In this document: positions 45,533 to 53,956 of the stretch, piece by piece
How the letters are laid out: the number at the start of each line of letters is the position of its first letter
Numbering within the stretch: the stretch's first letter is position 1
Assembly: GCF_024972775.1 (NCBI RefSeq)
Contig: NZ_CP092282.1
Span: 1,605,001-1,669,000 of the forward strand
Length of the DNA: 64,000 nucleotides
Origin: Dehalobacter sp. DCM
GTDB taxonomy: Bacteria > Bacillota > Desulfitobacteriia > Desulfitobacteriales > Syntrophobotulaceae
Reading direction: 5' to 3'
Notes under the pieces: model-generated
Database searches by the model: none
Told to the model about the DNA's origin: nothing
What the model saw: only the letters and a program-made list of their open reading frames with translations
Translations under genes and position numbers: made by a program

Positions 45533-45570
45533 TCATCCTGTAATGGATTGATTATGCCTTTTTATTTTTG
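45523..45570 (+). terminator. Terminator upstream of the CNNM/CorC gene
   Basis: AAGGC-TT-TAATCA pairs with TTGATTA-T-GCCTT, followed by TTTATTTTT. It ends a short transcript just before the gene at 45618. Confidence 0.75.
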
Positions 45571-45617
45571 GGGTTGGATGGTGTAGCCAGCAAGCATAAT
45601 ATATTGGAGGGTATATC

Positions 45618-46916
45618 GTGATTACCGGTATCTTATTTTTGATCATACTTATCGCATTAAACGCGTTCTTTGCAGCGTCTGAAATTGCATTGATATCTTT
45701 AAATGACAATAAAATAAAACTGATGGCCGAAGAAGGGGACAAGACAGCGAAAATATTGGTGGGTCTCCTGGGAGAGCCGAGTCGATTTCTGGCAACGATC
45801 CAGATCGGGATCACCTTTGCCGGGTTCCTGGCCAGTGCGTTTGCGTCGGAATACTTTTCCGATCCATTAGTTCAGCTTTTAGTACGCTGGGGAGTGCCTG
45901 TTTCAGAGACGGTTATCAAAACAATATCTGTTATCGGCATCACCATTATCCTCTCCTATTTTTCGCTTGTTATGGGCGAGCTTGTCCCTAAACGAATTGC
46001 AATGAATCGGGCTGAACGCATTGCCTGGATTGCTGCAAAACCGCTATATCTATTATCAAAAGTTGCCTCACCTTTCGTAAAACTGCTGACTGTATCCATG
46101 AATTTTTTTGTCAGGTTGTTCGGGGTTGATCCAAATGCTGAAAATGAGCAGGTCACAGAAGAAGAAATCCGTATGATGGTGGATGTCGGTGAGGAAAAAG
46201 GGACGATTCATGAGACAGAAAAAGTCATGATCAATAATGTCTTTGAATTTAATAATAAGACTGTATCCGAGGTCATGACCCATCGGACCGATATCGCCGC
46301 CTTAGCGATCGATGCCTCACTTGATGAGGTAATCGCTTTTGTTAACAGTGAAAAATACTCCCGCATACCCGTTTATGAAGATAATATCGATAATATTATC
46401 GGGGTGCTGCATTCCAAATATCTATTCCAATATCTTGTCAACCACAAAAGCTCAGAAAGTTTTACCCTGCGCGATGTTATACGCCAGCCTTACTTCGTTC
46501 CTGATTCGAAGCGCACGGATGAATTGTTTAAAGAGCTGCAGCAGAAAAAGACCCATTTAGCCGTTATTATTGATGAATATGGCGGCACCGCGGGTATCGT
46601 TACGCTGGAGGATTTGATCGAGGAAATCGTCGGTAATATATTTGACGAAGATGACGAGTTTGAACAGGAATTTGAAAAATTAGATGATAATACGTATATG
46701 ATTTTTGGCTCGACGAGTCTGGATACGGTAGTGGAATACCTTGATGTGGAACTGCCAATCGAGGAATATGATACGTTAAGTGGTTTCCTTGTAGGCCAAT
46801 TAGGACGGATTCCCGAGAATGAAGAGAAACCCACAGTCGAATTCAACGGACTGGTCTTTAAGGTCGAGAAGGTGGATGAAAAAAGAATTGCTAAAGTCAA
46901 GGTCTGCAGGGCGTAA
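45618..46916 (+). CDS. CNNM/HlyC-CorC family membrane protein
   Basis: A 432-aa protein starting at GTG 45618 after GGAGG. Residues 1-190 are the DUF21 (CNNM) membrane domain with about four helices (NAFFAASEIALISLN, FLASAFASEYF, LVMGELVPKRIAMN). About 205-330 is a CBS pair (VMTHRTDIAALAID; YGGTAGIVTLEDLIEEIVGNI), and about 345-432 is the CorC_HlyC domain. The family is linked to Mg2+ and Na+ efflux; the older name is hemolysin-like. The stop codon lies inside a perfect terminator stem. Confidence 0.93.
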   Translation: MITGILFLIILIALNAFFAASEIALISLNDNKIKLMAEEGDKTAKILVGLLGEPSRFLATIQIGITFAGFLASAFASEYFSDPLVQLLVRWGVPVSETVIKTISVIGITIILSYFSLVMGELVPKRIAMNRAERIAWIAAKPLYLLSKVASPFVKLLTVSMNFFVRLFGVDPNAENEQVTEEEIRMMVDVGEEKGTIHETEKVMINNVFEFNNKTVSEVMTHRTDIAALAIDASLDEVIAFVNSEKYSRIPVYEDNIDNIIGVLHSKYLFQYLVNHKSSESFTLRDVIRQPYFVPDSKRTDELFKELQQKKTHLAVIIDEYGGTAGIVTLEDLIEEIVGNIFDEDDEFEQEFEKLDDNTYMIFGSTSLDTVVEYLDVELPIEEYDTLSGFLVGQLGRIPENEEKPTVEFNGLVFKVEKVDEKRIAKVKVCRA

Positions 46917-46950
46917 CTGGATTTGAAATAATCCAGTTACGCCCTTCCCT
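46909..46950 (+). terminator. Terminator overlapping the stop codon
   Basis: A perfect 15-bp stem (GGGCGTAACTGGATT with its complement, 46909-46944) has a six-base loop and a short, weak T tract. It contains the TAA of the upstream gene. Confidence 0.65.
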
Positions 46951-46973
46951 ATGCCGATTGCGTTTTCTTCTAT

Positions 46974-47005
46974 ATTAACATATAATTATATCCATATATG
47001 TTAAT
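46974..47005. promoter_or_regulatory. Candidate ArsR operator
   Basis: ATTAACATATA (46974-46984) and TATATGTTAAT (46995-47005) form a perfect 11-bp inverted repeat with a 10-bp spacer, 66 nt before arsR-hgcA-hgcB. AT-rich palindromes of this kind are typical ArsR/SmtB sites; binding by the adjacent regulator is inferred. Confidence 0.7.
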
Positions 47006-47070
47006 GCGATGTTTATCGGTTAATGCATCACGCTGTTCTTGATTATAATTTAGGATAAGGGGGAGTTAAT

Positions 47071-47424
47071 TTGGACGAAATTATCAATCTGCTAAGCATA
47101 CTATCCGATAAAACCAGACTGCGGATTGTATTATTGCTTATGGAGCGGGAACTTTGTGTCTGTGAGATATTTGCCGCACTGAATATGTCACAGCCTCGGG
47201 TATCCAGACAGCTCGCCATCCTCAAACAATGCCGGCTTATAAAAGACAGAAGGGTTGGGAAGTGGATATACTATCATATTGATAACAATACGGAGGCGGA
47301 CTATTTGAGGAGTATCGTTTCCCTCCTGGTATCATGGCTCAAAGACGACCCGGAATATAAACAAGATCAGCTGATGGTGGATTATGTGAAGCAATATCCC
47401 TGCTGTATATCGGAGGTAGAATAG
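47071..47424 (+). CDS. ArsR/SmtB-family metal(loid)-responsive repressor
   Basis: A 117-aa winged-helix protein starting at TTG 47071 after GGGGGAG. ELCVCEIFAALNMSQPRVSRQLAILK holds, in two parts, the alpha-3 CVC metal-binding pair (ArsR type) and the recognition helix; WIYYHID is the wing. A C-terminal CC pair (QYPCCISEVE) could add ligands. The thiol ligands suit As(III) or other thiophilic metals. It directly abuts hgcA, and the operator at 46974 lies upstream. An arsR upstream of hgcAB is known in several methylators and suggests metal or arsenic control. Confidence 0.9.
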   Translation: MDEIINLLSILSDKTRLRIVLLLMERELCVCEIFAALNMSQPRVSRQLAILKQCRLIKDRRVGKWIYYHIDNNTEADYLRSIVSLLVSWLKDDPEYKQDQLMVDYVKQYPCCISEVE

Positions 47425-48513
47425 ATGGAAGAAAGATCAATGATTATCTTACCCATGCTTCAGACAACGTGTCTGACCGAATATGATCTTCAAGACCCGA
47501 TAATCACCGGAGAAATAAAAACTCCCGCCGGTCTGGTACCCAAGGTGTCAACAGTGCTTTCAAGGAAGGATATCATCGGAGCATGGAAAGCGCGTTGGGG
47601 AATTAACCGGATGACGTATCGGATCAATCCGGGTATCTATGCGATTGGCGACCCAGATGATGCCTCCCCGATTTTTGTCAGTGCCAATTATAAAATGAGC
47701 TTTGATGTACTTCGAAGAGAATTGAATGGCATGAGCGCCTGGATATTGGTACTGGATACCAAAGGGATCAATGTGTGGTGTGCTTCAGGAAAAGGTACTT
47801 TCGGCACGGCAGAGATCGTGAACAAGGTGAATAAGACAAAACTTAGCCAGATCGTTCAGCATCGGACATTAATCCTGCCTCAGCTTGGCGCTCCAGGAAC
47901 AAGCGCCCATAAGGTTCTGAAACAATGCGGGTTCAAGGTCGTTTACGGTCCGGTCAGAGCATCCGATATCAAAGACTATATGGCAGCAGGAATGCAAGCA
48001 TCTGACGACATGCGGGCCGTACGCTTTACAATGGTTGACCGTTTCGTGCTGACGCCGATCGAGTTAGTCGGCACCTTAAAAAGATCCCTGCTTATCTTTG
48101 GTGTGTTATTTATGATTAATCTGATCCGGGCAAATGCCTTCGGAGTGGTTGATTTTTATGCGTATGTGGGTGCCATTCTTATGGGCTGTGTGTTGACACC
48201 GGTTCTCCTTCCATGGATACCTGGCCGCGCGTTTGCTTTTAAGGGCTGGCTATTAGGGTTGGTTTGGACGCTTGTCGTCTTAGGGCTTAGCGGCTGGCCG
48301 GCAGAATCTGCCCTCAGCATCGTCCGTTCTATCGGCTATTTATTGGTACTGCCATCGATCTCAGCCTATCTAGCGATGAATTTTACCGGCGCTTCCACGT
48401 ACACGTCCATTTCCGGTGTGATGAAGGAGATGAGAAAAGCTGTTCCACCGATTATCATCACTTCCTGTTTGGGTGCAGTAATGATTCTGATGGACAGCTT
48501 ATTCCTGTTATAA
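47425..48513 (+). CDS. hgcA: Mercury-methylating corrinoid protein HgcA
   Basis: A 362-aa protein. Residues about 30-190 form the cobalamin-binding domain with the diagnostic motif NVWCASGK (116-123); Cys119 is the expected cobalt ligand. About 205-355 holds five membrane helices (SLLIFGVLFMINLI; YVGAILMGCVL; GWLLGLVWTLVVLG; SIGYLLVLPSISAYLA; PPIIITSCLGAVMIL). HgcA transfers a methyl group from the corrinoid to Hg(II). The GGAGGTAGAATAG ribosome site lies in the end of arsR, so the genes are one operon. The motif is essentially unique to this family. Confidence 0.97.
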   Translation: MEERSMIILPMLQTTCLTEYDLQDPIITGEIKTPAGLVPKVSTVLSRKDIIGAWKARWGINRMTYRINPGIYAIGDPDDASPIFVSANYKMSFDVLRRELNGMSAWILVLDTKGINVWCASGKGTFGTAEIVNKVNKTKLSQIVQHRTLILPQLGAPGTSAHKVLKQCGFKVVYGPVRASDIKDYMAAGMQASDDMRAVRFTMVDRFVLTPIELVGTLKRSLLIFGVLFMINLIRANAFGVVDFYAYVGAILMGCVLTPVLLPWIPGRAFAFKGWLLGLVWTLVVLGLSGWPAESALSIVRSIGYLLVLPSISAYLAMNFTGASTYTSISGVMKEMRKAVPPIIITSCLGAVMILMDSLFLL

Positions 48514-48538
48514 CATTCATACGAAAGGAGCCTTGGCT

Positions 48539-48835
48539 ATGAAGCATCACTATCTTAAAAATGTGTCGACATTGCGACTTCTGGAAGAAAAATGCACCGG
48601 CTGCGGGCGATGCATGGAGGTATGTCCTCATCAGGTTTTTGCAATAAAAAACGATAAATCGGAAATCATAGACAAAAACAGCTGTATGGAATGCGGCGCA
48701 TGTGCCAATAATTGTCCGTTTGAGGCTATCGAAGTTAAGTCCGGCGTTGGCTGCGCTTCGGCAGTGATCAAAGGCTGGCTGACGGGGACAGAACCTACCT
48801 GCGGCTGTTCTGACGAAGGCGGCAGCTGCTGCTGA
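48539..48835 (+). CDS. hgcB: HgcB, ferredoxin partner of HgcA
   Basis: A 98-aa 2[4Fe-4S] ferredoxin. The start ATG at 48539 has AAGGAG 8 nt upstream. The first cluster is CTGCGRCMEVCP and the second is CMECGACANNCP, which is the HgcB signature C(M/I)ECGAC. The tail has a conserved isolated Cys (GVGCAS) and ends in CGCSDEGGSCC, the C-terminal cysteine pair thought to deliver Hg(II). HgcB reduces the corrinoid of HgcA. It lies 25 nt after hgcA. Confidence 0.96.
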   Translation: MKHHYLKNVSTLRLLEEKCTGCGRCMEVCPHQVFAIKNDKSEIIDKNSCMECGACANNCPFEAIEVKSGVGCASAVIKGWLTGTEPTCGCSDEGGSCC

Positions 48836-48858
48836 GATGCTTGAAAAGGGGGACCACG

Positions 48859-51480
48859 ATGATCCCGCATACAACCACCATTACCGGCATATTAAGCGGC
48901 TATAAGACTGATCCGGCAAAGGGTCTTAGCTCGGATGAAGCGGCGCAACGGCTTGCCGAATATGGGAAAAACGAACTCCGAGCCGGGAAGAAAAAAACGA
49001 ACCTCCAACGATTTGGCGAGCAACTAAAAGATATGATGATCATTATTTTGATATTGGCGGCGGCGGTGTCGTTGGGCGTCGCTGTTTACGAAGGGGACAG
49101 GGGAGGATATTTTGAGTCTTTCCTGATCCTCTTGATTGTCGTCATTAATGCCATCATGGGCGTCATTCAGGAAAGTAAAGCCGAAAAAGCATTGGAAGCG
49201 TTAAAAAACCTTTCGGCTCCGCATGCCAGAGTGCTGCGCAGCGGGCATGAGACCCTTTTGGAAGCCTCCCAGCTCGTACCCGGTGATGTCATCCATTTAG
49301 AAGCCGGTGACTACGTTCCTGCCGATGCACGCATTATTTCTGCTTCCAGCCTGCAGTCAGTGGAATCGGCATTAACAGGTGAATCTGTTCCGGCGGAGAA
49401 AGACGCAGAGGTCATTGTCGAAGAAAATGCAGCGTTGGGCGACCGTGTGAATATGCTTTATGCCGGGTCCAGTATAACCTATGGTCGGGCCAAAGCGGTT
49501 ATTACGGCTACCGGGATGCATACGGAAATGGGTAAGATTGCGCACCTTCTGGATGCCCAAGAGGAAAGTCAGACCCCTCTGCAACAAAAGCTGGCCTTAA
49601 TGGGAAAATATATCGGCATCGCTGCACTGGCAGCGTGTGCCGTGATTTTCGTCATTGGTATTTTCAGTGGAATGCACAGTATTGAAATATTTATGATTGC
49701 AGTATCTCTCGCTGTTTCTGCTATACCTGAAGGATTGCCGGCTATCGTGACGATTGTGTTGGCTATCGGTGTGCAGCGTATGGTGCGAAAAAATGCGATT
49801 ATTCGAAAACTCCCCGCTGTGGAAACACTTGGCAGTGCGTCTGTTATTTGTTCTGACAAAACCGGGACATTAACCCAAAATAGAATGACGGCAGTTGCCG
49901 CTTTTGTACCTGATCGGGAGAAAGCGGATAACATCGACGGCGATGATTCACCACAGATAAAAAAACTGCTCCAATACGCTGCTCTGTGCAATAATGGCGC
50001 TGTCGAATTTAATGACGGCAGTGAATTCCATATTGGAGACCCTACTGAAACGGCAATCATCCTTGCCGCAAATAAAAAGGGATATTCCAAAGATGCTTTG
50101 GAACGTCAATACCCGCGTCTGGCCGAAGTCCCATTCGATTCCGACCGAAAGATGATGACAACCGTTAATCGGGTTGAAGACGCAATTATCGTTATTGTCA
50201 AAGGTGCTTTCGATGTCTTGGAGCAACGATGCGTTTCCGGTGATCTGGAAGCCGGAAGAATACATACGGAAAGTATGAGCCGTCAGGCATTACGTGTTCT
50301 GGCTGTAGCTTATAAAGAAATAGATTATGTTCCCCAGGCTCCTTCCGCTGAAGACCTGGAGAACGGATTGACCTTCATGGGGTTGATTGGATTGATCGAT
50401 CCGCCTCGTCCAGAAGCAAGGGCAGCCGTGGCCATATGTCGTGAAGCCGGTATCAAAGCGGTGATGATCACCGGCGATCATATTGTTACAGCCTCTGCTA
50501 TCGCCCGTGATCTGGGGATACTCAAGGACGAAGATCAAACCATCGGCGGCAGTGAGTTGAAGTCGCTTTCGGATGAGGAGCTAAGGGAGCGTATTCGCCG
50601 TATCGCCGTGTATGCCCGTGTTTCTCCTGAGGATAAAATACGAGTTGTACGTGCATGGCAGTATCAGAATGAAGTGGTGGCTATGACGGGTGACGGTGTG
50701 AACGACGCACCTGCCTTGAAAGCGGCTGATATCGGCTGTGCCATGGGTATAACCGGAACGGATGTGGCTAAAGGGGCTGCAGATATGACGCTTACGGATG
50801 ATAATTTTGCGACTATTGTCGATGCGGTCAGGGAAGGCCGCGGCATATTTGATAATATCAAGAAAGTTGTTGGCTTTCTGCTCGGAACAAATATTGGAGA
50901 GGTATTGACTGTCTTCTGTGCAATGCTGATATGGAAACAGTCGCCCCTTCTCGCTATTCATCTTTTATGGATTAATCTGGTGACAGACAGTCTGCCCGCA
51001 GTTGCCCTGGGCATGGAAAAGGTAGAAGCGGATGTGATGAAGCGTCAGCCCAAGCCCAAGGACGAAAGTATTTTCGCCCATGGATGGGGTATTCGTATTG
51101 TATTGCTGGGTTTTATGTTTGCTGGTCTAACACTGACGGCGTTTTGGATCGGCTGGCAAATAACGGGCGATATTGTTGCGGGACGGACCATGGCCTTCCT
51201 GGTATTGGCGCTATCGCAGATCATCCATTCGTTTAACATGCGTTCCGAACAATCTGTGTTTATTATCGGTGTTTTTTCCAATAAGTATCTTAGCGGTGCT
51301 GCGGCGCTCTCGATGGCGCTGATCGCACTTATCGCATGTGTTCCGGTCATTGCCGATGTTTTTGGCTTGACCCGGTTATCCCCGGAACTGTACTTAGCAG
51401 CTCTTGGTTTTGCATTCGTACCATTGGTGGTCCTGGAGATAAGCAAAATACTCTGGCGAGTACACCGAGGCAAAAAATAG
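48859..51480 (+). CDS. P2A-type cation-transporting ATPase (calcium-pump-like)
   Basis: An 873-aa pump; the start at 48859 follows AAAAGGGGG. Features: an N-terminal cation ATPase domain, TGES in ALTGESVPAEK (actuator), PEGLP in SAIPEGLPAIV (metal site helix M4), the phosphorylated Asp333 in DKTGTLT, KGAFD (nucleotide domain), and TGDGVNDAPAL. About ten membrane helices are visible. PEGLP plus the M5/M6 residues (NIGEV; NLVTDSLPA) resemble SERCA/PMR1 Ca2+ (or Mn2+) pumps, not the CPx heavy-metal pumps. It begins 23 nt after hgcB and is probably co-transcribed; any mercury role is unsupported by its motifs. Confidence 0.9.
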   Translation: MIPHTTTITGILSGYKTDPAKGLSSDEAAQRLAEYGKNELRAGKKKTNLQRFGEQLKDMMIIILILAAAVSLGVAVYEGDRGGYFESFLILLIVVINAIMGVIQESKAEKALEALKNLSAPHARVLRSGHETLLEASQLVPGDVIHLEAGDYVPADARIISASSLQSVESALTGESVPAEKDAEVIVEENAALGDRVNMLYAGSSITYGRAKAVITATGMHTEMGKIAHLLDAQEESQTPLQQKLALMGKYIGIAALAACAVIFVIGIFSGMHSIEIFMIAVSLAVSAIPEGLPAIVTIVLAIGVQRMVRKNAIIRKLPAVETLGSASVICSDKTGTLTQNRMTAVAAFVPDREKADNIDGDDSPQIKKLLQYAALCNNGAVEFNDGSEFHIGDPTETAIILAANKKGYSKDALERQYPRLAEVPFDSDRKMMTTVNRVEDAIIVIVKGAFDVLEQRCVSGDLEAGRIHTESMSRQALRVLAVAYKEIDYVPQAPSAEDLENGLTFMGLIGLIDPPRPEARAAVAICREAGIKAVMITGDHIVTASAIARDLGILKDEDQTIGGSELKSLSDEELRERIRRIAVYARVSPEDKIRVVRAWQYQNEVVAMTGDGVNDAPALKAADIGCAMGITGTDVAKGAADMTLTDDNFATIVDAVREGRGIFDNIKKVVGFLLGTNIGEVLTVFCAMLIWKQSPLLAIHLLWINLVTDSLPAVALGMEKVEADVMKRQPKPKDESIFAHGWGIRIVLLGFMFAGLTLTAFWIGWQITGDIVAGRTMAFLVLALSQIIHSFNMRSEQSVFIIGVFSNKYLSGAAALSMALIALIACVPVIADVFGLTRLSPELYLAALGFAFVPLVVLEISKILWRVHRGKK

Positions 51481-51496
51481 ACTGCAAAATTATGGA

Positions 51497-53182
51497 CTAT
51501 TCTCGCTGGATATTTTTTCTTTTCTTCCTTTTGCGGATGATTTTTGATACCAGCCATCCCCCAATAAAAAATGCTAGGATATACCCGACACAAGCGATCA
51601 GTGGCATACCCCAGATTTTTGGGGTTATATCTGTCATGCTAATCAGGCTTGCACCAATAATTAAGGCGGCACAGAGCAGACTCATTGCGAGTTTGTCGAC
51701 CATATCATCAGCTTGTCTGGCGGGCCCATCGGCATCGGTCAGGTTGATATTGATTTTGGCTTGCCCGCGCATGGCCATTTTTAAGATGTTGGAGAGCTGC
51801 TCCGGTATGGTCAGACTATTCTTAGCGGATCCGTAAAAGGACAAAGCGGCCGACATAAGCTCCTGGTGCAGGTCGAGATCCCTTAAAACCATGCCGGAGA
51901 CGTGATTGGCCATTATCTGAACAAAATTGACCTGAGGGCAGCATACCGCGAGTACGCCTTCAATGGTGATCACCCCGCGTCCCAGCATGGTGATCCCTTT
52001 GGGGAGGTAGATCTGATGGTCATCCAGTATATCCTTGATTTCCTCTATGATCTGGCCAAAATGAAGTTCGCCCAGATCTAAATCGCCATAGCGTGCCAGC
52101 ATGTTCTCAATATCTTCGTAAAGCTTGGTATGATTAAGTTTTCCTCTGATGGTGCCCATTCCTTGAAAGATGTTGATCAAGCCTTCTATATCACGTTGGA
52201 CAACAGCGAGGATCATTTTTTTTAGGAATGATTTGTCTCTATTCGTGATTTGCCCGACCATACCGAGATCGAGCCAGACGATTTTTCCGTCGCGGATGTA
52301 AATGTTGCCTGGATGTGGGTCGGCATGGAAGAGACCGTCATCAACGATTTGCTTCACATAGTTTTCAGCGAGTTTGATGCCGATTTCAACGATATCGTAG
52401 CCGTCAGCCTTCAGTTCGGCCAAATGATCGATCTGAATCCCCTCGATATGTTCCATGACCAATACTTTCGATGTGGTTAATTCACGTTCTATCCTCGGGA
52501 AAGTGACATATTTGATACCTGAATTCAAGTTGGCGAATTTTTCAAGGTAATCCGCTTCGGCAAGGAAATCCATTTCCGATTGGGCTGTAGCCCACATTTC
52601 ATCAATAAACATCCGTAAGTCTATTGTTCCCATATCAATGCGCAGGACTTTGGTCAGAGATATTGCTCTTTTGATCAGGTGAATATCCCGTTCCATGGTT
52701 TGGTAAATACCGGGACGCTGTACCTTCAAGACCACGGTTCGGCCATTTTTCAAAACAGCCTTGTGCACTTGGGCGATTGAAGCCGAGCCAATGCATTCTT
52801 GAGTAATCTCACTGAATCGTTCTTGGGCTTGTACACCATACTCTGATTCAAGAACACCAAGCATTTCTTCGAAGGAAATAGGCTTTACATCCGTCCGAAG
52901 TTCGCTTAACGCATCACAATAACGCCGGGGGAGCATATCGGTACGCATGGACATGATCTGGCCGAATTTAACAAATGTCGGTCCCAGATCTTCAAGCATT
53001 AACTTCATTTTTTCAGGAGAAACGCCGTGGATAATTCCATGGCGTCTTAGTACATTGATCATTTCCCGCAGACGGGCTGCATTTGTTTTGCTTGTAGGGC
53101 TTGTATTGGTTGTATTGGTTTTATTGGTTTTATTGGTTGTTTTGGTTGTTTTGCTGTCAGTCGAAGTGCCGTTGTATTTCAT
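51497..53182 (-). CDS. AarF/UbiB (ABC1) atypical kinase
   Basis: A 561-aa protein of the UbiB family, ATPase-like kinases that support isoprenoid/quinone or lipid metabolism. The KxGQ motif is in FVKFGQIMSMR; SASIAQVHKAVL replaces the usual P-loop (A-rich); the Lys is in VVLKVQRP; HADPHPGN and WLDLGMVG are the catalytic and metal motifs. Two membrane helices lie at the C-terminus (LLCAALIIGASLISM; PLIACVGYILAFFIGG). The N-terminal 40 residues are a low-complexity K/T/N/S stretch encoded by TTGGTT-type tandem repeats (53094-53155). Start 53182 follows GGAG and overlaps the upstream gene by 26 nt. Confidence 0.88.
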   Translation of the reverse strand: MKYNGTSTDSKTTKTTNKTNKTNTTNTSPTSKTNAARLREMINVLRRHGIIHGVSPEKMKLMLEDLGPTFVKFGQIMSMRTDMLPRRYCDALSELRTDVKPISFEEMLGVLESEYGVQAQERFSEITQECIGSASIAQVHKAVLKNGRTVVLKVQRPGIYQTMERDIHLIKRAISLTKVLRIDMGTIDLRMFIDEMWATAQSEMDFLAEADYLEKFANLNSGIKYVTFPRIERELTTSKVLVMEHIEGIQIDHLAELKADGYDIVEIGIKLAENYVKQIVDDGLFHADPHPGNIYIRDGKIVWLDLGMVGQITNRDKSFLKKMILAVVQRDIEGLINIFQGMGTIRGKLNHTKLYEDIENMLARYGDLDLGELHFGQIIEEIKDILDDHQIYLPKGITMLGRGVITIEGVLAVCCPQVNFVQIMANHVSGMVLRDLDLHQELMSAALSFYGSAKNSLTIPEQLSNILKMAMRGQAKININLTDADGPARQADDMVDKLAMSLLCAALIIGASLISMTDITPKIWGMPLIACVGYILAFFIGGWLVSKIIRKRKKRKNIQRE

Positions 53183-53465
53183 CTTTCTTCTCCAGCTCAT
53201 TGAGCTTTTCTCGTAAGGCGGATAGTTCTTCTTTACTTAAAGTATCGAGCTTTTTCAGGAGAGTTTCCATATTCTTATCGTTCTTTTCCGGTTCGTGATT
53301 GGTCAGATTACGTCTTAATTCCTCATTAATGATTTTACCCTGTTCTAATGTGAGCTCACCTTTTTCTATGAGGGTATCAATCATTTCTTTGGTCTTTTCA
53401 GCGGAAGTAGCGATGGCCCCAATGCCCACAAGGAAGATTTTTTTCATCTCATCACTTAGATTCAT
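53157..53465 (-). CDS. Phasin-like coiled-coil protein
   Basis: A 102-aa protein; ATG at 53465 follows AAAGGAGG. MKKIFLVGIGAIATSAEKTKEMIDTLIEKGELTLEQGK, read in two parts, is typical of the PhaF/phasin-like superfamily often encoded next to aarF. The C-terminus is a coiled coil (MKTLLKKLDTLSKEEL-like). The gene overlaps aarF, so the two are coupled. A helper or membrane-association role for AarF is plausible. Confidence 0.8.
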   Translation of the reverse strand: MNLSDEMKKIFLVGIGAIATSAEKTKEMIDTLIEKGELTLEQGKIINEELRRNLTNHEPEKNDKNMETLLKKLDTLSKEELSALREKLNELEKKDEIQRHFD

Positions 53466-53779
53466 ATTCACAACCTCCTTTTACCTAGTATAACGAAAAT
53501 AACGCTATAAATATAGAGGGAAAAAGCAGATTATTAAATATTTGGAATTAACAGAAAACAGTGTGTTCATCAATTTAATTATTTATGATAGTATTGAAGT
53601 AAATCACTGATAAATAAGCAATATATCCCATAATATGCTAAGAAACAGAACTTTTTTTCTTGTGTTCGCCAGATCATTGGAATATTTAACGACTAATATT
53701 ATACCGTTTGGTATTCGTGATTTATGACGGCGCATATTTCCCTTATATTTATATTTCGGAGAATTTATACATTTATTAT

Positions 53780-53956
53780 ATGCTCAGCGGTACGTTTTTG
53801 TGGCTTGAATCGCTTATCTTGGGGGCGTATATCCTCGGATGGACGCTGTTGGTGATAGTTATAGGCGAGGATAATTTAAGAAAACGGAACAATATAAGGG
53901 TTAATAATACTCTTGTTACTGTGACAGAAGAAAAGTATGGAGGTCGATTGTTATGA
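53780..53956 (+). CDS. Possible small membrane protein, weak support
   Basis: A frame open from 53708, with an ATG at 53780, contains one hydrophobic helix (LWLESLILGAYILGWTLLVIV) and a polar tail. Its stop overlaps the next gene's start (ATGA), which favours coupling, but no ribosome site is seen. The rest of 53466-53707 is AT-rich and holds no supported feature. Confidence 0.25.
   Translation: MLSGTFLWLESLILGAYILGWTLLVIVIGEDNLRKRNNIRVNNTLVTVTEEKYGGRLL

Noticed and set aside
48859-51480. Mercury or heavy-metal efflux CPx ATPase linked to hgcAB
   Set aside because: The M4 motif is PEGLP, not CPC/CPx, and there is no N-terminal CxxC domain; it is a P2A-type Ca2+/Mn2+ pump.
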